64,000 nt of DNA from Streptomyces cucumeris (GTDB taxonomy: Bacteria > Actinomycetota > Actinomycetes > Streptomycetales > Streptomycetaceae): NCBI RefSeq assembly GCF_024295805.1, contig NZ_JANCLX010000035.1, forward strand, positions 1-64,000, given 5' to 3'. Shown in pieces: positions 17,809 through 26,887 of this stretch (within the stretch, counting starts at the first letter, position 1; the number at the start of each line of letters is the position of its first letter). The notes beneath the pieces are model-generated. The model did no database searches. It had not been told where the DNA came from and saw nothing but the letters and a program-made list of their open reading frames with translations. A program made the translations under genes and the position numbers.

Positions 17809-19614
17809 TCAGTCCTTCGCCGTCGCCGTGCCCGAGGGGGCGGGGGACGGATCGTGCGGGGACGGGCTCGGGGTGCCGGAGGACTGGCTGGGCCCCGGGG
17901 TCGGCTCCGGCGGCGCGCCGTTCCCCTCGATCACCACGACCGCGCCCGAGGGCCCAATGGTGACCCGGGCGCTCCAGCGGCCGGACGGCTCGCGCTCGCG
18001 GTCCACCCAGACCGTGACCCGGGTGGTCTGGCCGGGGCGGAGCACCCCCGTGGTCTGGTTCATCCGGAGCCAGTCCGCCCCGGTGGAGGCGGTCCAGCGG
18101 ACCGGGGAACCACCGGAGGCGGTGAGGGTGATCAGCGTGGAGTCGCCCTGCGGCTGGGCCTCGACCGTCAGCCGTCCGGGGCCGGGCGCCGGACGGGCCG
18201 GGCCGGAGCCGCCGCCGGGACGGTCACCGCGGTCCGAGGAGGTCGGGATGGACGGCCGTCCGTCGCCGTTCTTCCCGCCGTGCTCGCCGTCGATCCGGCC
18301 GTAGCGCCGCACCGTGCCGTCCGGGCCGATCACCGCGACCGAGACCGTCGTGGACGAGGCGCGGTCCTTGGGGCTGTGCCCGGTGCGGGCACGGGCGCCG
18401 GAACGGTCCTGCGCGCTGCCGGTGCGCTCGAAGGAGCGTCCGTCCAGTCGCTGGTGGCCGGTCGGGATCTCCTGGGCGCCGTCCACATCGGCGGCGGCGA
18501 CCGAGTCGCTGTCGTGCTCGTCACCGGCCAGCGGGGCGCTCCGGTAGGCGGCCCACAGCGCGAGCACCGGCGCCGCCACGACCGTGGCGACCACCGTGGT
18601 GGTGAGCGCGCGGCTGCGCATCCGGCTGCGCCGCGCCGCCCGGTCCTGGGGGTCCAGGGGGAAGCCGCGGCGGTCGAAGCGGGGTCCCGCGACGGCGCGC
18701 GCGGGACGTGCGCTGAGGGCGCACAACAGCGCGGCCTGCACCGCCGCCCTGGGTGCCTCCACCAGCGGCAGGGCGGCGGGCGCCGCGGCCGTCCCCGGCC
18801 AGGGGCCGTCCGCCGTGGCGCGCTCGGCCATCCGCCGGCACTCGCGGCAGTCGTCCACGTGCCGCACCAGCTCGCGGCGGAGCGCGGCGGACAGCAGCAC
18901 CTGGGTGTCGCCCGCGAGCCGGGCGACCACCGGGCAGTGGCCCAGCTCGACGACGGCGAGCGCGGCCCGGGTCCGCTCCACCTCACAGGCGGCGCTGGCG
19001 AGCAGGGCGCGGGTCGCGTCCGGCTCCTTGCCGAGGGCCGCGGCCACCTCGGTATGGGTGAGCTGGTGACGCACGGCGAGTTCGAGCGCCTCGCGCTGCT
19101 CGGCGGTGGTCCCGGCGGCCTCCGGCCAGGCGAGCGCGGCCAGTTCACGACGGCGCTGGGCGGCGATCGGCTCGGGCAGCTCGGCGTCGACGACGGCGGG
19201 GACAATGGTTTCGGCGGAGCCCGGCGAGGTGTCCGGACCCGCGTCGCCGCGGCCGCGGACCGCCCGCCAGTCCCTGATGCCGCGGTATTCGCGCCGCTCC
19301 TTGAGCTCGGCCAGTTTGCGCAGACAGGCCCAGCGGGCGACCGCGTAGAGCCAGGGGCGGCACAGATCGCCCTCGGCGGGCGCCCGTCCGCGGCCCCGGC
19401 CGCGGCGCCGCTCGGCCACCGCCAGGACGTCACCGAGGGTGGCGGCGGCCGCGTCGTGTTCGCACAGGACCGAGAGGCAGTACGTGAACAGGCCGTCGAG
19501 ATACGGCTCGTAGCGCGCGGGCGGGCGCTGGGGGCGCGTATTGCCGGAGCGGGGCGCACGCCGATGCGTCCGGTGTCCTCCGGTGGCCTGTGTCGAGTGC
19601 TCGGACCTGCTCAT
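17809..19614 (-). CDS. sigma-like / zinc-finger / TM / BACON-domain fusion protein
   Basis: A single polypeptide of about 601 residues (an alternative ATG at 19647 adds 11). The N-terminal third resembles an ECF sigma factor: a region-2-like part (YEPYLDGLFTYCLSVL to ARWACLRKLAEL, about 35-115) and a region-4-like helix-turn-helix (QLTHTEVAAALGKEPDATRALLA). Then comes an anti-sigma type zinc finger with HVDDCREC (about 247-256), a TM helix (about 334-358) and an extracellular C-terminus with a BACON-like beta-sandwich (about 475-565, VRWTASTGADWLRMNQTTGVLRPG split as core) ending in a Pro/Ser tail. The order suggests a membrane-tethered regulator fusing sigma and anti-sigma functions. The sigma part is degenerate and may no longer bind DNA. 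Divergent from radA. Confidence 0.8.
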   Translation of the reverse strand: MSRSEHSTQATGGHRTHRRAPRSGNTRPQRPPARYEPYLDGLFTYCLSVLCEHDAAAATLGDVLAVAERRRGRGRGRAPAEGDLCRPWLYAVARWACLRKLAELKERREYRGIRDWRAVRGRGDAGPDTSPGSAETIVPAVVDAELPEPIAAQRRRELAALAWPEAAGTTAEQREALELAVRHQLTHTEVAAALGKEPDATRALLASAACEVERTRAALAVVELGHCPVVARLAGDTQVLLSAALRRELVRHVDDCRECRRMAERATADGPWPGTAAAPAALPLVEAPRAAVQAALLCALSARPARAVAGPRFDRRGFPLDPQDRAARRSRMRSRALTTTVVATVVAAPVLALWAAYRSAPLAGDEHDSDSVAAADVDGAQEIPTGHQRLDGRSFERTGSAQDRSGARARTGHSPKDRASSTTVSVAVIGPDGTVRRYGRIDGEHGGKNGDGRPSIPTSSDRGDRPGGGSGPARPAPGPGRLTVEAQPQGDSTLITLTASGGSPVRWTASTGADWLRMNQTTGVLRPGQTTRVTVWVDREREPSGRWSARVTIGPSGAVVVIEGNGAPPEPTPGPSQSSGTPSPSPHDPSPAPSGTATAKD

Positions 19615-19826
19615 CACCCGGTGACGGTAGGCGGATGATGCAGACATACTCGCGTTACTTGCGCGGTTTTAACCCTTACGGGTGACCATCTCCCTCATAA
19701 GGGGACAGGTATCCCACTCCGGTTGCCGCAACCTGCTATGTGCCCCGGGCACCCCCGGCCGGGCCCGCGGACCCCCCGCCGGGACCGGAGACCGCCGCTG
19801 TCGGCGGGCGGCGCTAGCGTTACGGC

Positions 19827-21251
19827 ATGGCTGCCCGTAGCTCCTCCCGCTCATCCGCCAAGGACCGGCCCTCCTACCGCTGCACCGAATGCGGCTGGAC
19901 CACCGCCAAGTGGCTCGGCCGCTGCCCGGAGTGCCAGGCGTGGGGCACGGTCGAGGAGTTCGGCGCGCCCGCCGTGCGCACCACCGCGCCCGGCCGGGTC
20001 ACCTCCGCCGCGCTGCCCATCGGCCAGATCGACGGCCGCCAGGCCACCGCCCGCTCCACCGGGGTGGACGAGCTGGACCGGGTGCTCGGCGGCGGTCTCG
20101 TGCCCGGTGCCGTGGTGCTGCTCGCCGGGGAGCCGGGGGTCGGCAAGTCCACGCTGCTGCTGGACGTCTCGGCCAAGGCCGCCGGTGAGGAGCACCGCAC
20201 GCTGTACATCACCGGGGAGGAGTCGGCGAGCCAGGTGCGGCTGCGCGCGGACCGCATCGGCGCGCTCAGCGAGCATCTGTACCTCGCCGCGGAGACCGAT
20301 CTCTCCGTCGTCCTCGGCCATCTGGACTCGGTCAAGCCGTCCCTGCTGGTGCTGGACTCGGTGCAGACCGTCGCCTCCCCCGAGATCGACGGCGCGCCCG
20401 GCGGGATGGCTCAGGTCCGCGAGGTGGCCGGGGCGCTCATCCGCGCCTCCAAGGAGCGCGGGATGTCCACCCTGCTGGTGGGCCATGTGACCAAGGACGG
20501 CGCGATCGCGGGCCCGCGGCTGCTGGAGCATCTGGTCGATGTGGTGCTGCACTTCGAGGGCGACCGGCACGCCCGGCTGCGGCTGGTGCGCGGGGTGAAG
20601 AACCGCTACGGGGCCACCGACGAGGTCGGCTGCTTCGAACTGCACGACGAGGGCATCACCGGTCTCGCCGACCCCTCCGGGCTGTTCCTCACCCGCCGCG
20701 CGGAGCCGGTGCCGGGCACCTGTCTGACCGTCACCCTGGAGGGCCGCAGGCCGCTGGTGGCCGAGGTCCAGGCGCTCACCGTGGACACTCAGATCCCCTC
20801 CCCCCGGCGCACCACCTCGGGCCTGGAGACCTCGCGGGTGTCGATGATGCTCGCGGTGCTGGAGCAGCGCGGCCGGATCAACGCGCTGGGCAAGCGCGAC
20901 ATCTACAGCGCCACGGTGGGCGGGGTGAAGCTGACCGAGCCCGCCGCCGACCTGGCCGTGGCCCTGGCGCTGGCCAGCGCCGCCAGTGACACCCCGCTGC
21001 CGAAGAACCTGGTGGCCATCGGCGAGGTGGGGCTCGCGGGCGAGGTCCGCCGGGTCACCGGGGTGCAGCGGCGGCTGGCCGAGGCCGCCCGGCTCGGCTT
21101 CACCCACGCCCTCGTCCCGTCCGACCCGGGCCGGATCCCGGACGGGATGCGGGTGCTGGAGGTCGCGGACATCGGGGACGCGCTGCGGGTGCTGCCCCGG
21201 CGCCGGGAGCGGGGCGAGCGGGCGGCGGCGACCGCGGACGACCGCGGCTGA
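19827..21251 (+). CDS. radA: DNA repair protein RadA
   Basis: RecA-like ATPase that remodels recombination intermediates (branch migration); 474 residues, normal length. A C4 zinc finger is formed by Cys19, Cys22, Cys33 and Cys36. Walker A GEPGVGKST is at about 101-109 and the RadA-specific KNRYG motif at about 258-262. The C-terminal third is the Lon protease-like domain (KLTEPAADLAVALALASAA). disA follows 200 bp downstream in the same direction; in Bacillus, RadA is reported to bind DisA and limit its activity, so the adjacency is meaningful. Confidence 0.97.
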   Translation: MAARSSSRSSAKDRPSYRCTECGWTTAKWLGRCPECQAWGTVEEFGAPAVRTTAPGRVTSAALPIGQIDGRQATARSTGVDELDRVLGGGLVPGAVVLLAGEPGVGKSTLLLDVSAKAAGEEHRTLYITGEESASQVRLRADRIGALSEHLYLAAETDLSVVLGHLDSVKPSLLVLDSVQTVASPEIDGAPGGMAQVREVAGALIRASKERGMSTLLVGHVTKDGAIAGPRLLEHLVDVVLHFEGDRHARLRLVRGVKNRYGATDEVGCFELHDEGITGLADPSGLFLTRRAEPVPGTCLTVTLEGRRPLVAEVQALTVDTQIPSPRRTTSGLETSRVSMMLAVLEQRGRINALGKRDIYSATVGGVKLTEPAADLAVALALASAASDTPLPKNLVAIGEVGLAGEVRRVTGVQRRLAEAARLGFTHALVPSDPGRIPDGMRVLEVADIGDALRVLPRRRERGERAAATADDRG

Positions 21252-21451
21252 GCCAGGTCGGCTACGGTGCCTCGGGGGCGGAGGGCTGAGTGCCGCGCTC
21301 CGCTTCCCGCCCACGGGCGTACGCCGGGAGACCCCACGGGGGGCCGGTGACCGCCGGTAGACTTTGCCCTGGTCTCGCCCGTACGTGGCCTCGCACACCG
21401 GCGCGGAGGGGCGACCGCGGCACCGAACAGACCTGGCGACGGAGGAGTGCA

Positions 21452-22558
21452 GTGGCAACAGGCGACCGGGCTCCGGCTCCCGGCAAAGCCGACGGTCTGA
21501 TGCGCGCCACCCTGAGCGCGGTCGCGCCCGGCACGGCGCTGCGTGACGGCCTGGAGCGGGTGCTCCGCGGCAATACGGGCGGGCTGCTCGTCCTCGGGAC
21601 GGACCGGATCGTGGAGTCGCTGTGCACCGGCGGCTTCGTCCTGGACGTCGAGTTCACCGCGACCCGGCTGCGCGAGCTGTGCAAACTGGACGGCGCGCTG
21701 ATCCTCGACAAGGACATCACCAAGATCGTGCGGGCGGGGGTGCAGCTCGTCCCGGACGCGTCGATCCCCACCGAGGAGACCGGCACCCGTCACCGCACCG
21801 CGCAGCGCGTCTCGATCCAGACCGGCTTCCCGGTGGTCTCGGTCAGCCAGTCGATGCGGCTGATCGCGCTGTACGTGGCCGGGCAGCGGCGGGTCCTGGA
21901 GGACTCCGCGGCGATCCTCTCCCGCGCCAACCAGGCGCTGGCCACCCTGGAGCGCTACAAGCTCCGGCTGGACGAGGTCGCGGGCACCCTCTCCGCCCTG
22001 GAGATCGAGGACCTGGTCACCGTCCGGGACGTGAGCGCGGTCGCGCAGCGGCTGGAGATGGTCCGCCGGATCGCCACCGAGATCGCCGAGTATGTGGTCG
22101 AGCTGGGCACCGACGGCCGGCTGCTCTCCCTTCAGCTCGACGAGCTGATCGCGGGTGTGGAGCCGGAGCGTGAACTCGTGGTGCGGGACTACGTGCCCGA
22201 GCCGACCGCCAAGCGCACCCGCACCGTGGGTGACGCACTCGCCGAGCTGGACCGGCTGACCCATACCGAGCTGCTCGAACTGCCCATCGTGGCGCGGGCG
22301 CTGGGCTACAGCGGTTCGCCCGAGACGCTGGACGCGGCGGTCTCGCCGCGCGGCTTCCGGCTGCTGGCGAAGGTGCCGCGGCTGCCGGGCGCCATCATCG
22401 AGCGGCTGGTGGAGCACTTCGGCGGACTGCAGAAGCTGCTGGCCGCGAGTGTGGACGATCTGCAGATGGTGGACGGTGTGGGCGAGGCGCGGGCGCGCTC
22501 GGTGCGCGAGGGGCTCTCCCGGCTGGCCGAGTCGTCGATCCTGGAGCGCTACGTCTGA
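21452..22558 (+). CDS. disA: DNA integrity scanning diadenylate cyclase DisA
   Basis: Makes c-di-AMP from two ATP while scanning DNA for branched structures. 368 residues from GTG 21452, preceded by GGAGGAG; in-frame upstream codons have no such site. The N-terminal DAC domain has the DGA motif ([10 protein letters not shown], about residue 80) and the RHR motif ([11 protein letters not shown], about 112-118). A helical spine follows, then C-terminal helix-hairpin-helix motifs ([19 protein letters not shown]). All catalytic motifs are intact, so the organism should make c-di-AMP. Downstream of radA. Confidence 0.97.
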   Translation: MATGDRAPAPGKADGLMRATLSAVAPGTALRDGLERVLRGNTGGLLVLGTDRIVESLCTGGFVLDVEFTATRLRELCKLDGALILDKDITKIVRAGVQLVPDASIPTEETGTRHRTAQRVSIQTGFPVVSVSQSMRLIALYVAGQRRVLEDSAAILSRANQALATLERYKLRLDEVAGTLSALEIEDLVTVRDVSAVAQRLEMVRRIATEIAEYVVELGTDGRLLSLQLDELIAGVEPERELVVRDYVPEPTAKRTRTVGDALAELDRLTHTELLELPIVARALGYSGSPETLDAAVSPRGFRLLAKVPRLPGAIIERLVEHFGGLQKLLAASVDDLQMVDGVGEARARSVREGLSRLAESSILERYV

Positions 22559-22566
22559 CGGTGGCG

Positions 22567-22596
22567 GAGGGGCCCCGAGGGGCCCCGAGGGGCCCC
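22567..22596 (+). repeat. triple 10-bp tandem repeat between convergent genes
   Basis: Three exact copies of GAGGGGCCCC directly follow the disA stop. Each unit contains the self-complementary GGGGCCCC, so copies can pair with one another in several registers. It probably acts as a terminator for disA and the convergent gene at 22626. Confidence 0.7.
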
Positions 22597-22625
22597 GGCC
22601 GGTCAGTGCCTCTTCCGGCTTACGG

Positions 22626-23462
22626 TCAGTCCTTCTTCAGGAGGAACGACACCTGCGCGGTGCCCAGTCCGTCCAGTTCCGCCTTCACCAGGTAGGTACC
22701 GGCCTTGGCCGCCGCCCGCCCGGACGGGGTGGCGCAGTGCTCGGCGGTGCGCTTGCGGTTCCACTCCACGATCCGCTTGGTCTCGCCGGAGCCCGGCACC
22801 TCGACCAGGGCGGTGGCGCTGCCCTTGGGGCAGTCGCCGGAGGCCCACACATGCTCGTCGTCGGCGTCGGTGATGGTCAGCGTGGCGGCGTCGCGGCCGA
22901 AGTCGACCTTGCAGGAGCTGTTCGAGGTGTTCTGCACAACGATCTCGAACGTGGGCTTCTCACCCGGCCCGTAGGAGTTCCTGACCTTCTCGTCCTTGAC
23001 GCTGCGCACCGTCAAGTCGATGTCCGCGCGGCGGCAGTCGGGAAGGCTGGACCCGACCGGGAGCGTCCGTCCGTCGCCGGTGCCGATGCCGCCACCGCCG
23101 GTGCCGCCCGATCCGGAGCCTCCGGAGCCGGTGCCGGTACCGCCGCTGTCGGTGCCGTCGTCGCCGGTCCCGCCGGTGCCGGGGTCACCGTCGTCGGTGC
23201 CTCCCCCGCCGTCCGACTCATCGCGCCCGCCCGGCCGTTCACTGTTGACCGGGGTGGACGAGGTGGGTCCCGGCGTGATGGTGGACGCGGGTCCGCCGCC
23301 CGGGCGCTTGCCGTCGTCGTGTCCACCGCCGCCCGAACCGCCCCAGCCGGAGGCCCAGATGACGAGGAGGACGAGCAGCCCGAGAAGGGCCAGCGCAACG
23401 GCCCTCCGCCGCCAGTAGATGGAGGAGGGAAGCGGCCCGATCGGATTGCGCAGAGATCCCAC
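22626..23462 (-). CDS. membrane-anchored protein with Gly-rich linker, unknown
   Basis: 278 residues. A single TM helix (about 22-42, AVALALLGLLVLLVIWASGW) follows a short cytoplasmic end. Next is a long low-complexity Gly/Asp/Thr/Ser-rich linker (about 43-145). The folded extracellular part (about 146-278) has three Cys (DCRRADID, SSCKVDFG, GDCPKG) plus EHCATPSG and a beta-rich look (VVQNTSNSSCKV, GTYLVKAELDGLG), like an Ig-type or DUF4232-type domain. Two cysteine pairs could form disulfides. I assign no function. Convergent with disA. Confidence 0.75.
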   Translation of the reverse strand: MGSLRNPIGPLPSSIYWRRRAVALALLGLLVLLVIWASGWGGSGGGGHDDGKRPGGGPASTITPGPTSSTPVNSERPGGRDESDGGGGTDDGDPGTGGTGDDGTDSGGTGTGSGGSGSGGTGGGGIGTGDGRTLPVGSSLPDCRRADIDLTVRSVKDEKVRNSYGPGEKPTFEIVVQNTSNSSCKVDFGRDAATLTITDADDEHVWASGDCPKGSATALVEVPGSGETKRIVEWNRKRTAEHCATPSGRAAAKAGTYLVKAELDGLGTAQVSFLLKKD

Positions 23463-23701
23463 GCGGAAACTCTACGAGAGATCGGGAGCGTGGCCCGCCA
23501 ATAATCACCGCTCGGACCCCTACTTTTCTCATCATCGGACAGGATCCGCCATCCGGGGCCGCACCCCGGGGCGGCAAGCGGCCATCCGTTCCCGCCACGA
23601 CGTCCGGATTGCACGTTTTTTTACCGACGCCGCGCGGCTCGACCCGAACGCCCGCGCCCTCCGCCTCCGCGGGGGGCCTCGGCATGCCAGGATCGACAGT
23701 G

Positions 23702-24625
23702 ATGACTGCCAACCCCGCCCTCCAGGCCGCCGTAAGCCCGACCTCCACCGACGGTGCCACGCTCCACCGGCCCGTCATCGACTGGTTCGACGCACACGCC
23801 CGCGATCTGCCCTGGCGCCGCCCGGAGGCGGGGGCCTGGGGTGTGATGGTGAGCGAGTTCATGCTCCAGCAGACCCCGGTGAGCCGGGTGCTGCCGGTGT
23901 ACGAGCAGTGGCTCGCCCGCTGGCCACGCCCCGCCGATCTGGCCGCCGAACCGCCCGGTGAGGCGGTCCGCGCCTGGGGGCGGCTCGGCTACCCGCGGCG
24001 CGCGCTGCGGCTGCACGGCGCGGCGGCGGCGATAAGGGAGCGGCACGGCGGTGACGTCCCCAGCGACCACGCCCAGCTGCTGGCGCTGCCGGGCGTGGGC
24101 GAGTACACGGCCGCGGCGGTGGCGTCCTTCGCGTACGGACAGCGCCACGCGGTCCTGGACACCAATGTGCGGCGGGTGTTCGCGCGGGCCGTCGGCGGTA
24201 CCCAGTACCCGCCGAACGCCACCACCGCCGCCGAGCGCAAGCTGGCCCGCACCCTGCTGCCCGACGACGAGGACACCGCGGCCCGCTGGGCGGCGGCCAC
24301 GATGGAGCTGGGCGCTCTGGTGTGCACCGCCCGTACACCCGCCTGTGTGCGCTGCCCGATCGTGGCGCACTGCGCCTGGCAGGGGGCCGGGGCACCGGAG
24401 CACGACGGACCGCCGCGGCGCGGCCAGACCTACGCCGGGACCGACCGGCAGGTGCGCGGCAAGCTGCTGGCGGTGTTGCGGGAGGCGGTCACGCCGGTTC
24501 CGCAGTCGGCGCTGGACCAGGTGTGGGACGAGCCGGTGCAGCGGGCGCGGGCGCTGGACGGTCTGGTGGCCGACGGTCTCGTGGAACCGCTCGCCGGCGG
24601 GTACTACCGGCTGCCGCTGACGTGA
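23702..24625 (+). CDS. mutY: A/G-specific adenine glycosylase MutY
   Basis: Removes adenine mispaired with 8-oxoguanine or guanine. 307 residues from ATG 23702; upstream in-frame codons at 23609 give an uninformative leader. Catalytic Glu is in SEFMLQQTPV, the helix-hairpin-helix is LPGVGEYTAAAV, and catalytic Asp is in VLDTNVRRV. The 4Fe-4S loop is C-x6-C-x2-C-x5-C (CTARTPACVRCPIVAHC). The C-terminal region after the cluster is short (about 70 residues) compared with E. coli MutY, so the 8-oxoguanine-recognition domain is reduced. sigE lies downstream under its own promoter region. Confidence 0.93.
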   Translation: MTANPALQAAVSPTSTDGATLHRPVIDWFDAHARDLPWRRPEAGAWGVMVSEFMLQQTPVSRVLPVYEQWLARWPRPADLAAEPPGEAVRAWGRLGYPRRALRLHGAAAAIRERHGGDVPSDHAQLLALPGVGEYTAAAVASFAYGQRHAVLDTNVRRVFARAVGGTQYPPNATTAAERKLARTLLPDDEDTAARWAAATMELGALVCTARTPACVRCPIVAHCAWQGAGAPEHDGPPRRGQTYAGTDRQVRGKLLAVLREAVTPVPQSALDQVWDEPVQRARALDGLVADGLVEPLAGGYYRLPLT

Positions 24626-24658
24626 TCGCCGTGACCCGGACCACCCCCAACAGCCCTT

Positions 24659-24678
24659 CTGTGACAGAGCTGTGACAG
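24659..24678 (+). promoter_or_regulatory. direct repeats upstream of sigE, candidate CseB sites
   Basis: CTGTGACAG occurs exactly twice (24659-24667 and 24670-24678), 11 bp apart, that is one helical turn. They lie about 180 bp upstream of the sigE ATG in a 235-bp gap after mutY. OmpR-type regulators such as CseB bind tandem repeats on one helix face, and the sigE operon of S. coelicolor is CseB-activated. That these are the CseB sites is inference. The core promoter could not be placed with confidence; TATGGG at 24733 is a possible -10. Confidence 0.55.
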
Positions 24679-24860
24679 ACCACGGACCCGGTTCTGACAC
24701 TCCATCGCGCCGGGTTCCGTTGTTACACAACCTATGGGTAGCTGTGCACTGGCAGAGGTGCTGATGCACATGGCGCCGCAACAGCGCCTCCGTAGCGTCC
24801 TTCCCGTGCTGGACGACCGCCAGCAACTCGGATGGGGAACACGCGGGATGGAGGCTGCAC

Positions 24861-25472
24861 ATGTCCGGCAGCGGCAAGGTTCTGGATTTTGAAGAGTACG
24901 TGCGGAACCGGCAGGACGCCCTGCTGCGCAGCGCCCGCCGGCTGGTCCCCGACCCCGTCGAGGCACAGGACCTGCTGCAGACCGCCCTCGTCCGCACCTA
25001 CGGACGCTGGGACGGCATAGCGGACAAGTCGCTCGCCGACGCCTACCTCCGCCGGGTCATGATCAACACCCGTACCGAGTGGTGGCGCGCCCGCAAGCTG
25101 GACGAGGTGCCCACCGAGCAGCTCCCGGAGGCGAGCGTCGAGGACGGCACCGAGCAGCACGCCGACCGCGCCCTCTTGATCGACATCCTCGGAGTTCTGG
25201 CTCCCAAGCAGCGCAGCGTCGTGGTGCTGCGACACTGGGAGCAGATGACGACGGAGGAGACGGCGGAGGCGCTCGGTATGTCGACCGGTACGGTCAAGAG
25301 CACGCTGCACCGGGCGCTGGCCCGGCTGCGGCAGGAGCTGGAGAGCCGCGATCTGGACGCCAGTGCGCTCGGTCGCCGCGGTGTGGAGGGCGGGACCGCC
25401 GCTCCGGTGCGGAAGCCCACCCGGCTCCGCCGTGGCCGCGACGAGCGGGGGCAGGAACGGTGCGCGGCCTGA
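24861..25472 (+). CDS. sigE: ECF sigma factor SigE, cell-envelope stress
   Basis: ECF RNA polymerase sigma factor of 203 residues that directs cell-wall stress genes in Streptomyces. ATG 24861 follows GGAGG with 6-nt spacing. Region 2 spans about 8-75 (FEEYVRNRQDALLRSARRL, DLLQTALVRTYGRW) and region 4 about 105-160 (LAPKQRSVVVLRHWEQMTTEETAEAL split by its HTH). A basic C-terminal tail follows. Near identity to S. coelicolor SigE over the conserved regions and the complete cseABC set downstream make the assignment firm. Unlike most ECF factors it has no anti-sigma; control is by transcription through CseBC. It overlaps cseA by 13 bp. Confidence 0.97.
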   Translation: MSGSGKVLDFEEYVRNRQDALLRSARRLVPDPVEAQDLLQTALVRTYGRWDGIADKSLADAYLRRVMINTRTEWWRARKLDEVPTEQLPEASVEDGTEQHADRALLIDILGVLAPKQRSVVVLRHWEQMTTEETAEALGMSTGTVKSTLHRALARLRQELESRDLDASALGRRGVEGGTAAPVRKPTRLRRGRDERGQERCAA

Positions 25473-26167
25473 CCAGGGCCTCTTCCGTCAAGAGTGCGGT
25501 GATCACCGGCGGCGCGATCGTAGGACTCGCGTCCGCCGGAGGCTGGATGCTGGCCGGATGCGGCTCCACCAGCCAGGGAGTGCGCAATGAGGGTCCGGCC
25601 CGGACCTCATGGGCGTCCAGCGCGGCGGACTCCGGAAAACAGTCGGGCGAGGCCTCCGCGCTGCCCGGCCCCAAGGAACAGAAGGTGGACGCGGTCCGGC
25701 TGGTGAAGGAGGACCCCCAGGTCAGCGAGGACCTGAAGGACAACCTCAAGCCCTGCCGGAAGCCCACCAAGAGCAAGAGCAGCGGGCTGATCAACGGCTA
25801 TCCGGTGGACGTCACCCGGGGCAAACTGACCGGATCCGCTGCCCCCGACCTGGTCATCAACGTCATGGCCTGCACCGACGGCTTCGGTATCGGCTCGTAT
25901 GTGTACCGCAAGGTCGGAGAGAAGTACCAGAACGTCTTCCAGGACGAGCAGCCTCCCGTCTACGCCGTGATCGTCAAGGACGCGCTCCAGGTCACCCGGC
26001 TCTCCTACTCCTCCGGTGACCCCGTCTGCTGTCCTTCGCGCGAGGACCTCATCACCTACCGTTGGTCGGGGCAGCGCCAGGAGTTCGCGGAAGTCAGCCG
26101 CAAGCACACCGACTACAGCGCGCCCACGGACGAACCGAACCCGACTCCCGACGGAACGGAAGGCTGA
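25460..26167 (+). CDS. cseA: lipoprotein CseA, negative modulator of SigE system
   Basis: 235 residues from GTG 25460, overlapping the sigE end by 13 bp. The signal sequence ends in a lipobox MLAGC with lipidated Cys34, so the protein is anchored outside the membrane. The mature part has paired cysteines (KPCRKP, MACTDG, DPVCCPS) and no catalytic motif. In S. coelicolor, loss of CseA raises sigE promoter activity, so it damps signalling by the sensor CseC. Second gene of the sigE-cseA-cseB-cseC operon. Confidence 0.95.
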   Translation: MRGLTRASSVKSAVITGGAIVGLASAGGWMLAGCGSTSQGVRNEGPARTSWASSAADSGKQSGEASALPGPKEQKVDAVRLVKEDPQVSEDLKDNLKPCRKPTKSKSSGLINGYPVDVTRGKLTGSAAPDLVINVMACTDGFGIGSYVYRKVGEKYQNVFQDEQPPVYAVIVKDALQVTRLSYSSGDPVCCPSREDLITYRWSGQRQEFAEVSRKHTDYSAPTDEPNPTPDGTEG

Positions 26168-26176
26168 TCCCGCGCC

Positions 26177-26884
26177 GTGGCCGAAACCCATGTGCTCTTC
26201 GTCGAGGACGACGATGTCATCCGCGAGGCCACCCAGCTCGCGCTGGAGCGCGACGGTTTCCAGGTGACCGCCGCGCCCGACGGGCTGACCGGGCTGGAGC
26301 AGTTCCGCGCCCACCGGCCCGATATCGCGCTGCTGGACGTGATGGTTCCGGGACTGGACGGGGTGAGCCTGTGCCGCCGGATCCGCGATGAGTCCACCGT
26401 TCCCGTGATCATGCTGTCGGCCCGCGCCGACGCGATCGACGTGGTGCTCGGCCTGGAGGCCGGTGCCGACGACTACGTCACCAAGCCCTTCGACGGCGCG
26501 GTGCTGGTCGCCCGGATCCGGGCGGTGCTGCGCCGTTTCGGCCACGCCAGCGGCCCCGGCGGCCGGAACGGCGAGGACGGCCCGGAGGAGCCGGACTGCG
26601 GTGTGCTGCGGTTCGGCGATCTGGAGGTGGACCCCGAGGGCATGGAGGTCCGCAAGGGCGGTGAGCAGGTCGCCCTGACCCCGACCGAGATGCGGCTGCT
26701 GCTGGAGTTCTCCTCCGCGCCGGGCACCGTGCTCTCCCGCGACAAGCTGCTGGAGCGGGTCTGGGAGTACGGCTGGGGCGGGGACACCCGGGTGGTGGAC
26801 GTCCATGTGCAGCGGCTGCGCGGCAAGATAGGCCAGGACCGCATCGAGACGGTCCGTGGCTTCGGCTACAAGCTCAAGGGCTGA
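26177..26884 (+). CDS. cseB: response regulator CseB
   Basis: OmpR/PhoB-type regulator of 235 residues from GTG 26177, 9 bp after cseA. The receiver domain (about 4-115) has the acidic pocket ED, phospho-acceptor Asp in LLDVMVPGLDG (about 54), and conserved Lys in VTKPF. The C-terminal winged helix (about 140-233) ends in TRVVDVHVQRLRGKIG and TVRGFGYKL. It is phosphorylated by CseC and activates the sigE promoter in response to cell-wall damage. Confidence 0.96.
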   Translation: MAETHVLFVEDDDVIREATQLALERDGFQVTAAPDGLTGLEQFRAHRPDIALLDVMVPGLDGVSLCRRIRDESTVPVIMLSARADAIDVVLGLEAGADDYVTKPFDGAVLVARIRAVLRRFGHASGPGGRNGEDGPEEPDCGVLRFGDLEVDPEGMEVRKGGEQVALTPTEMRLLLEFSSAPGTVLSRDKLLERVWEYGWGGDTRVVDVHVQRLRGKIGQDRIETVRGFGYKLKG

Positions 26885-26887
26885 CCC

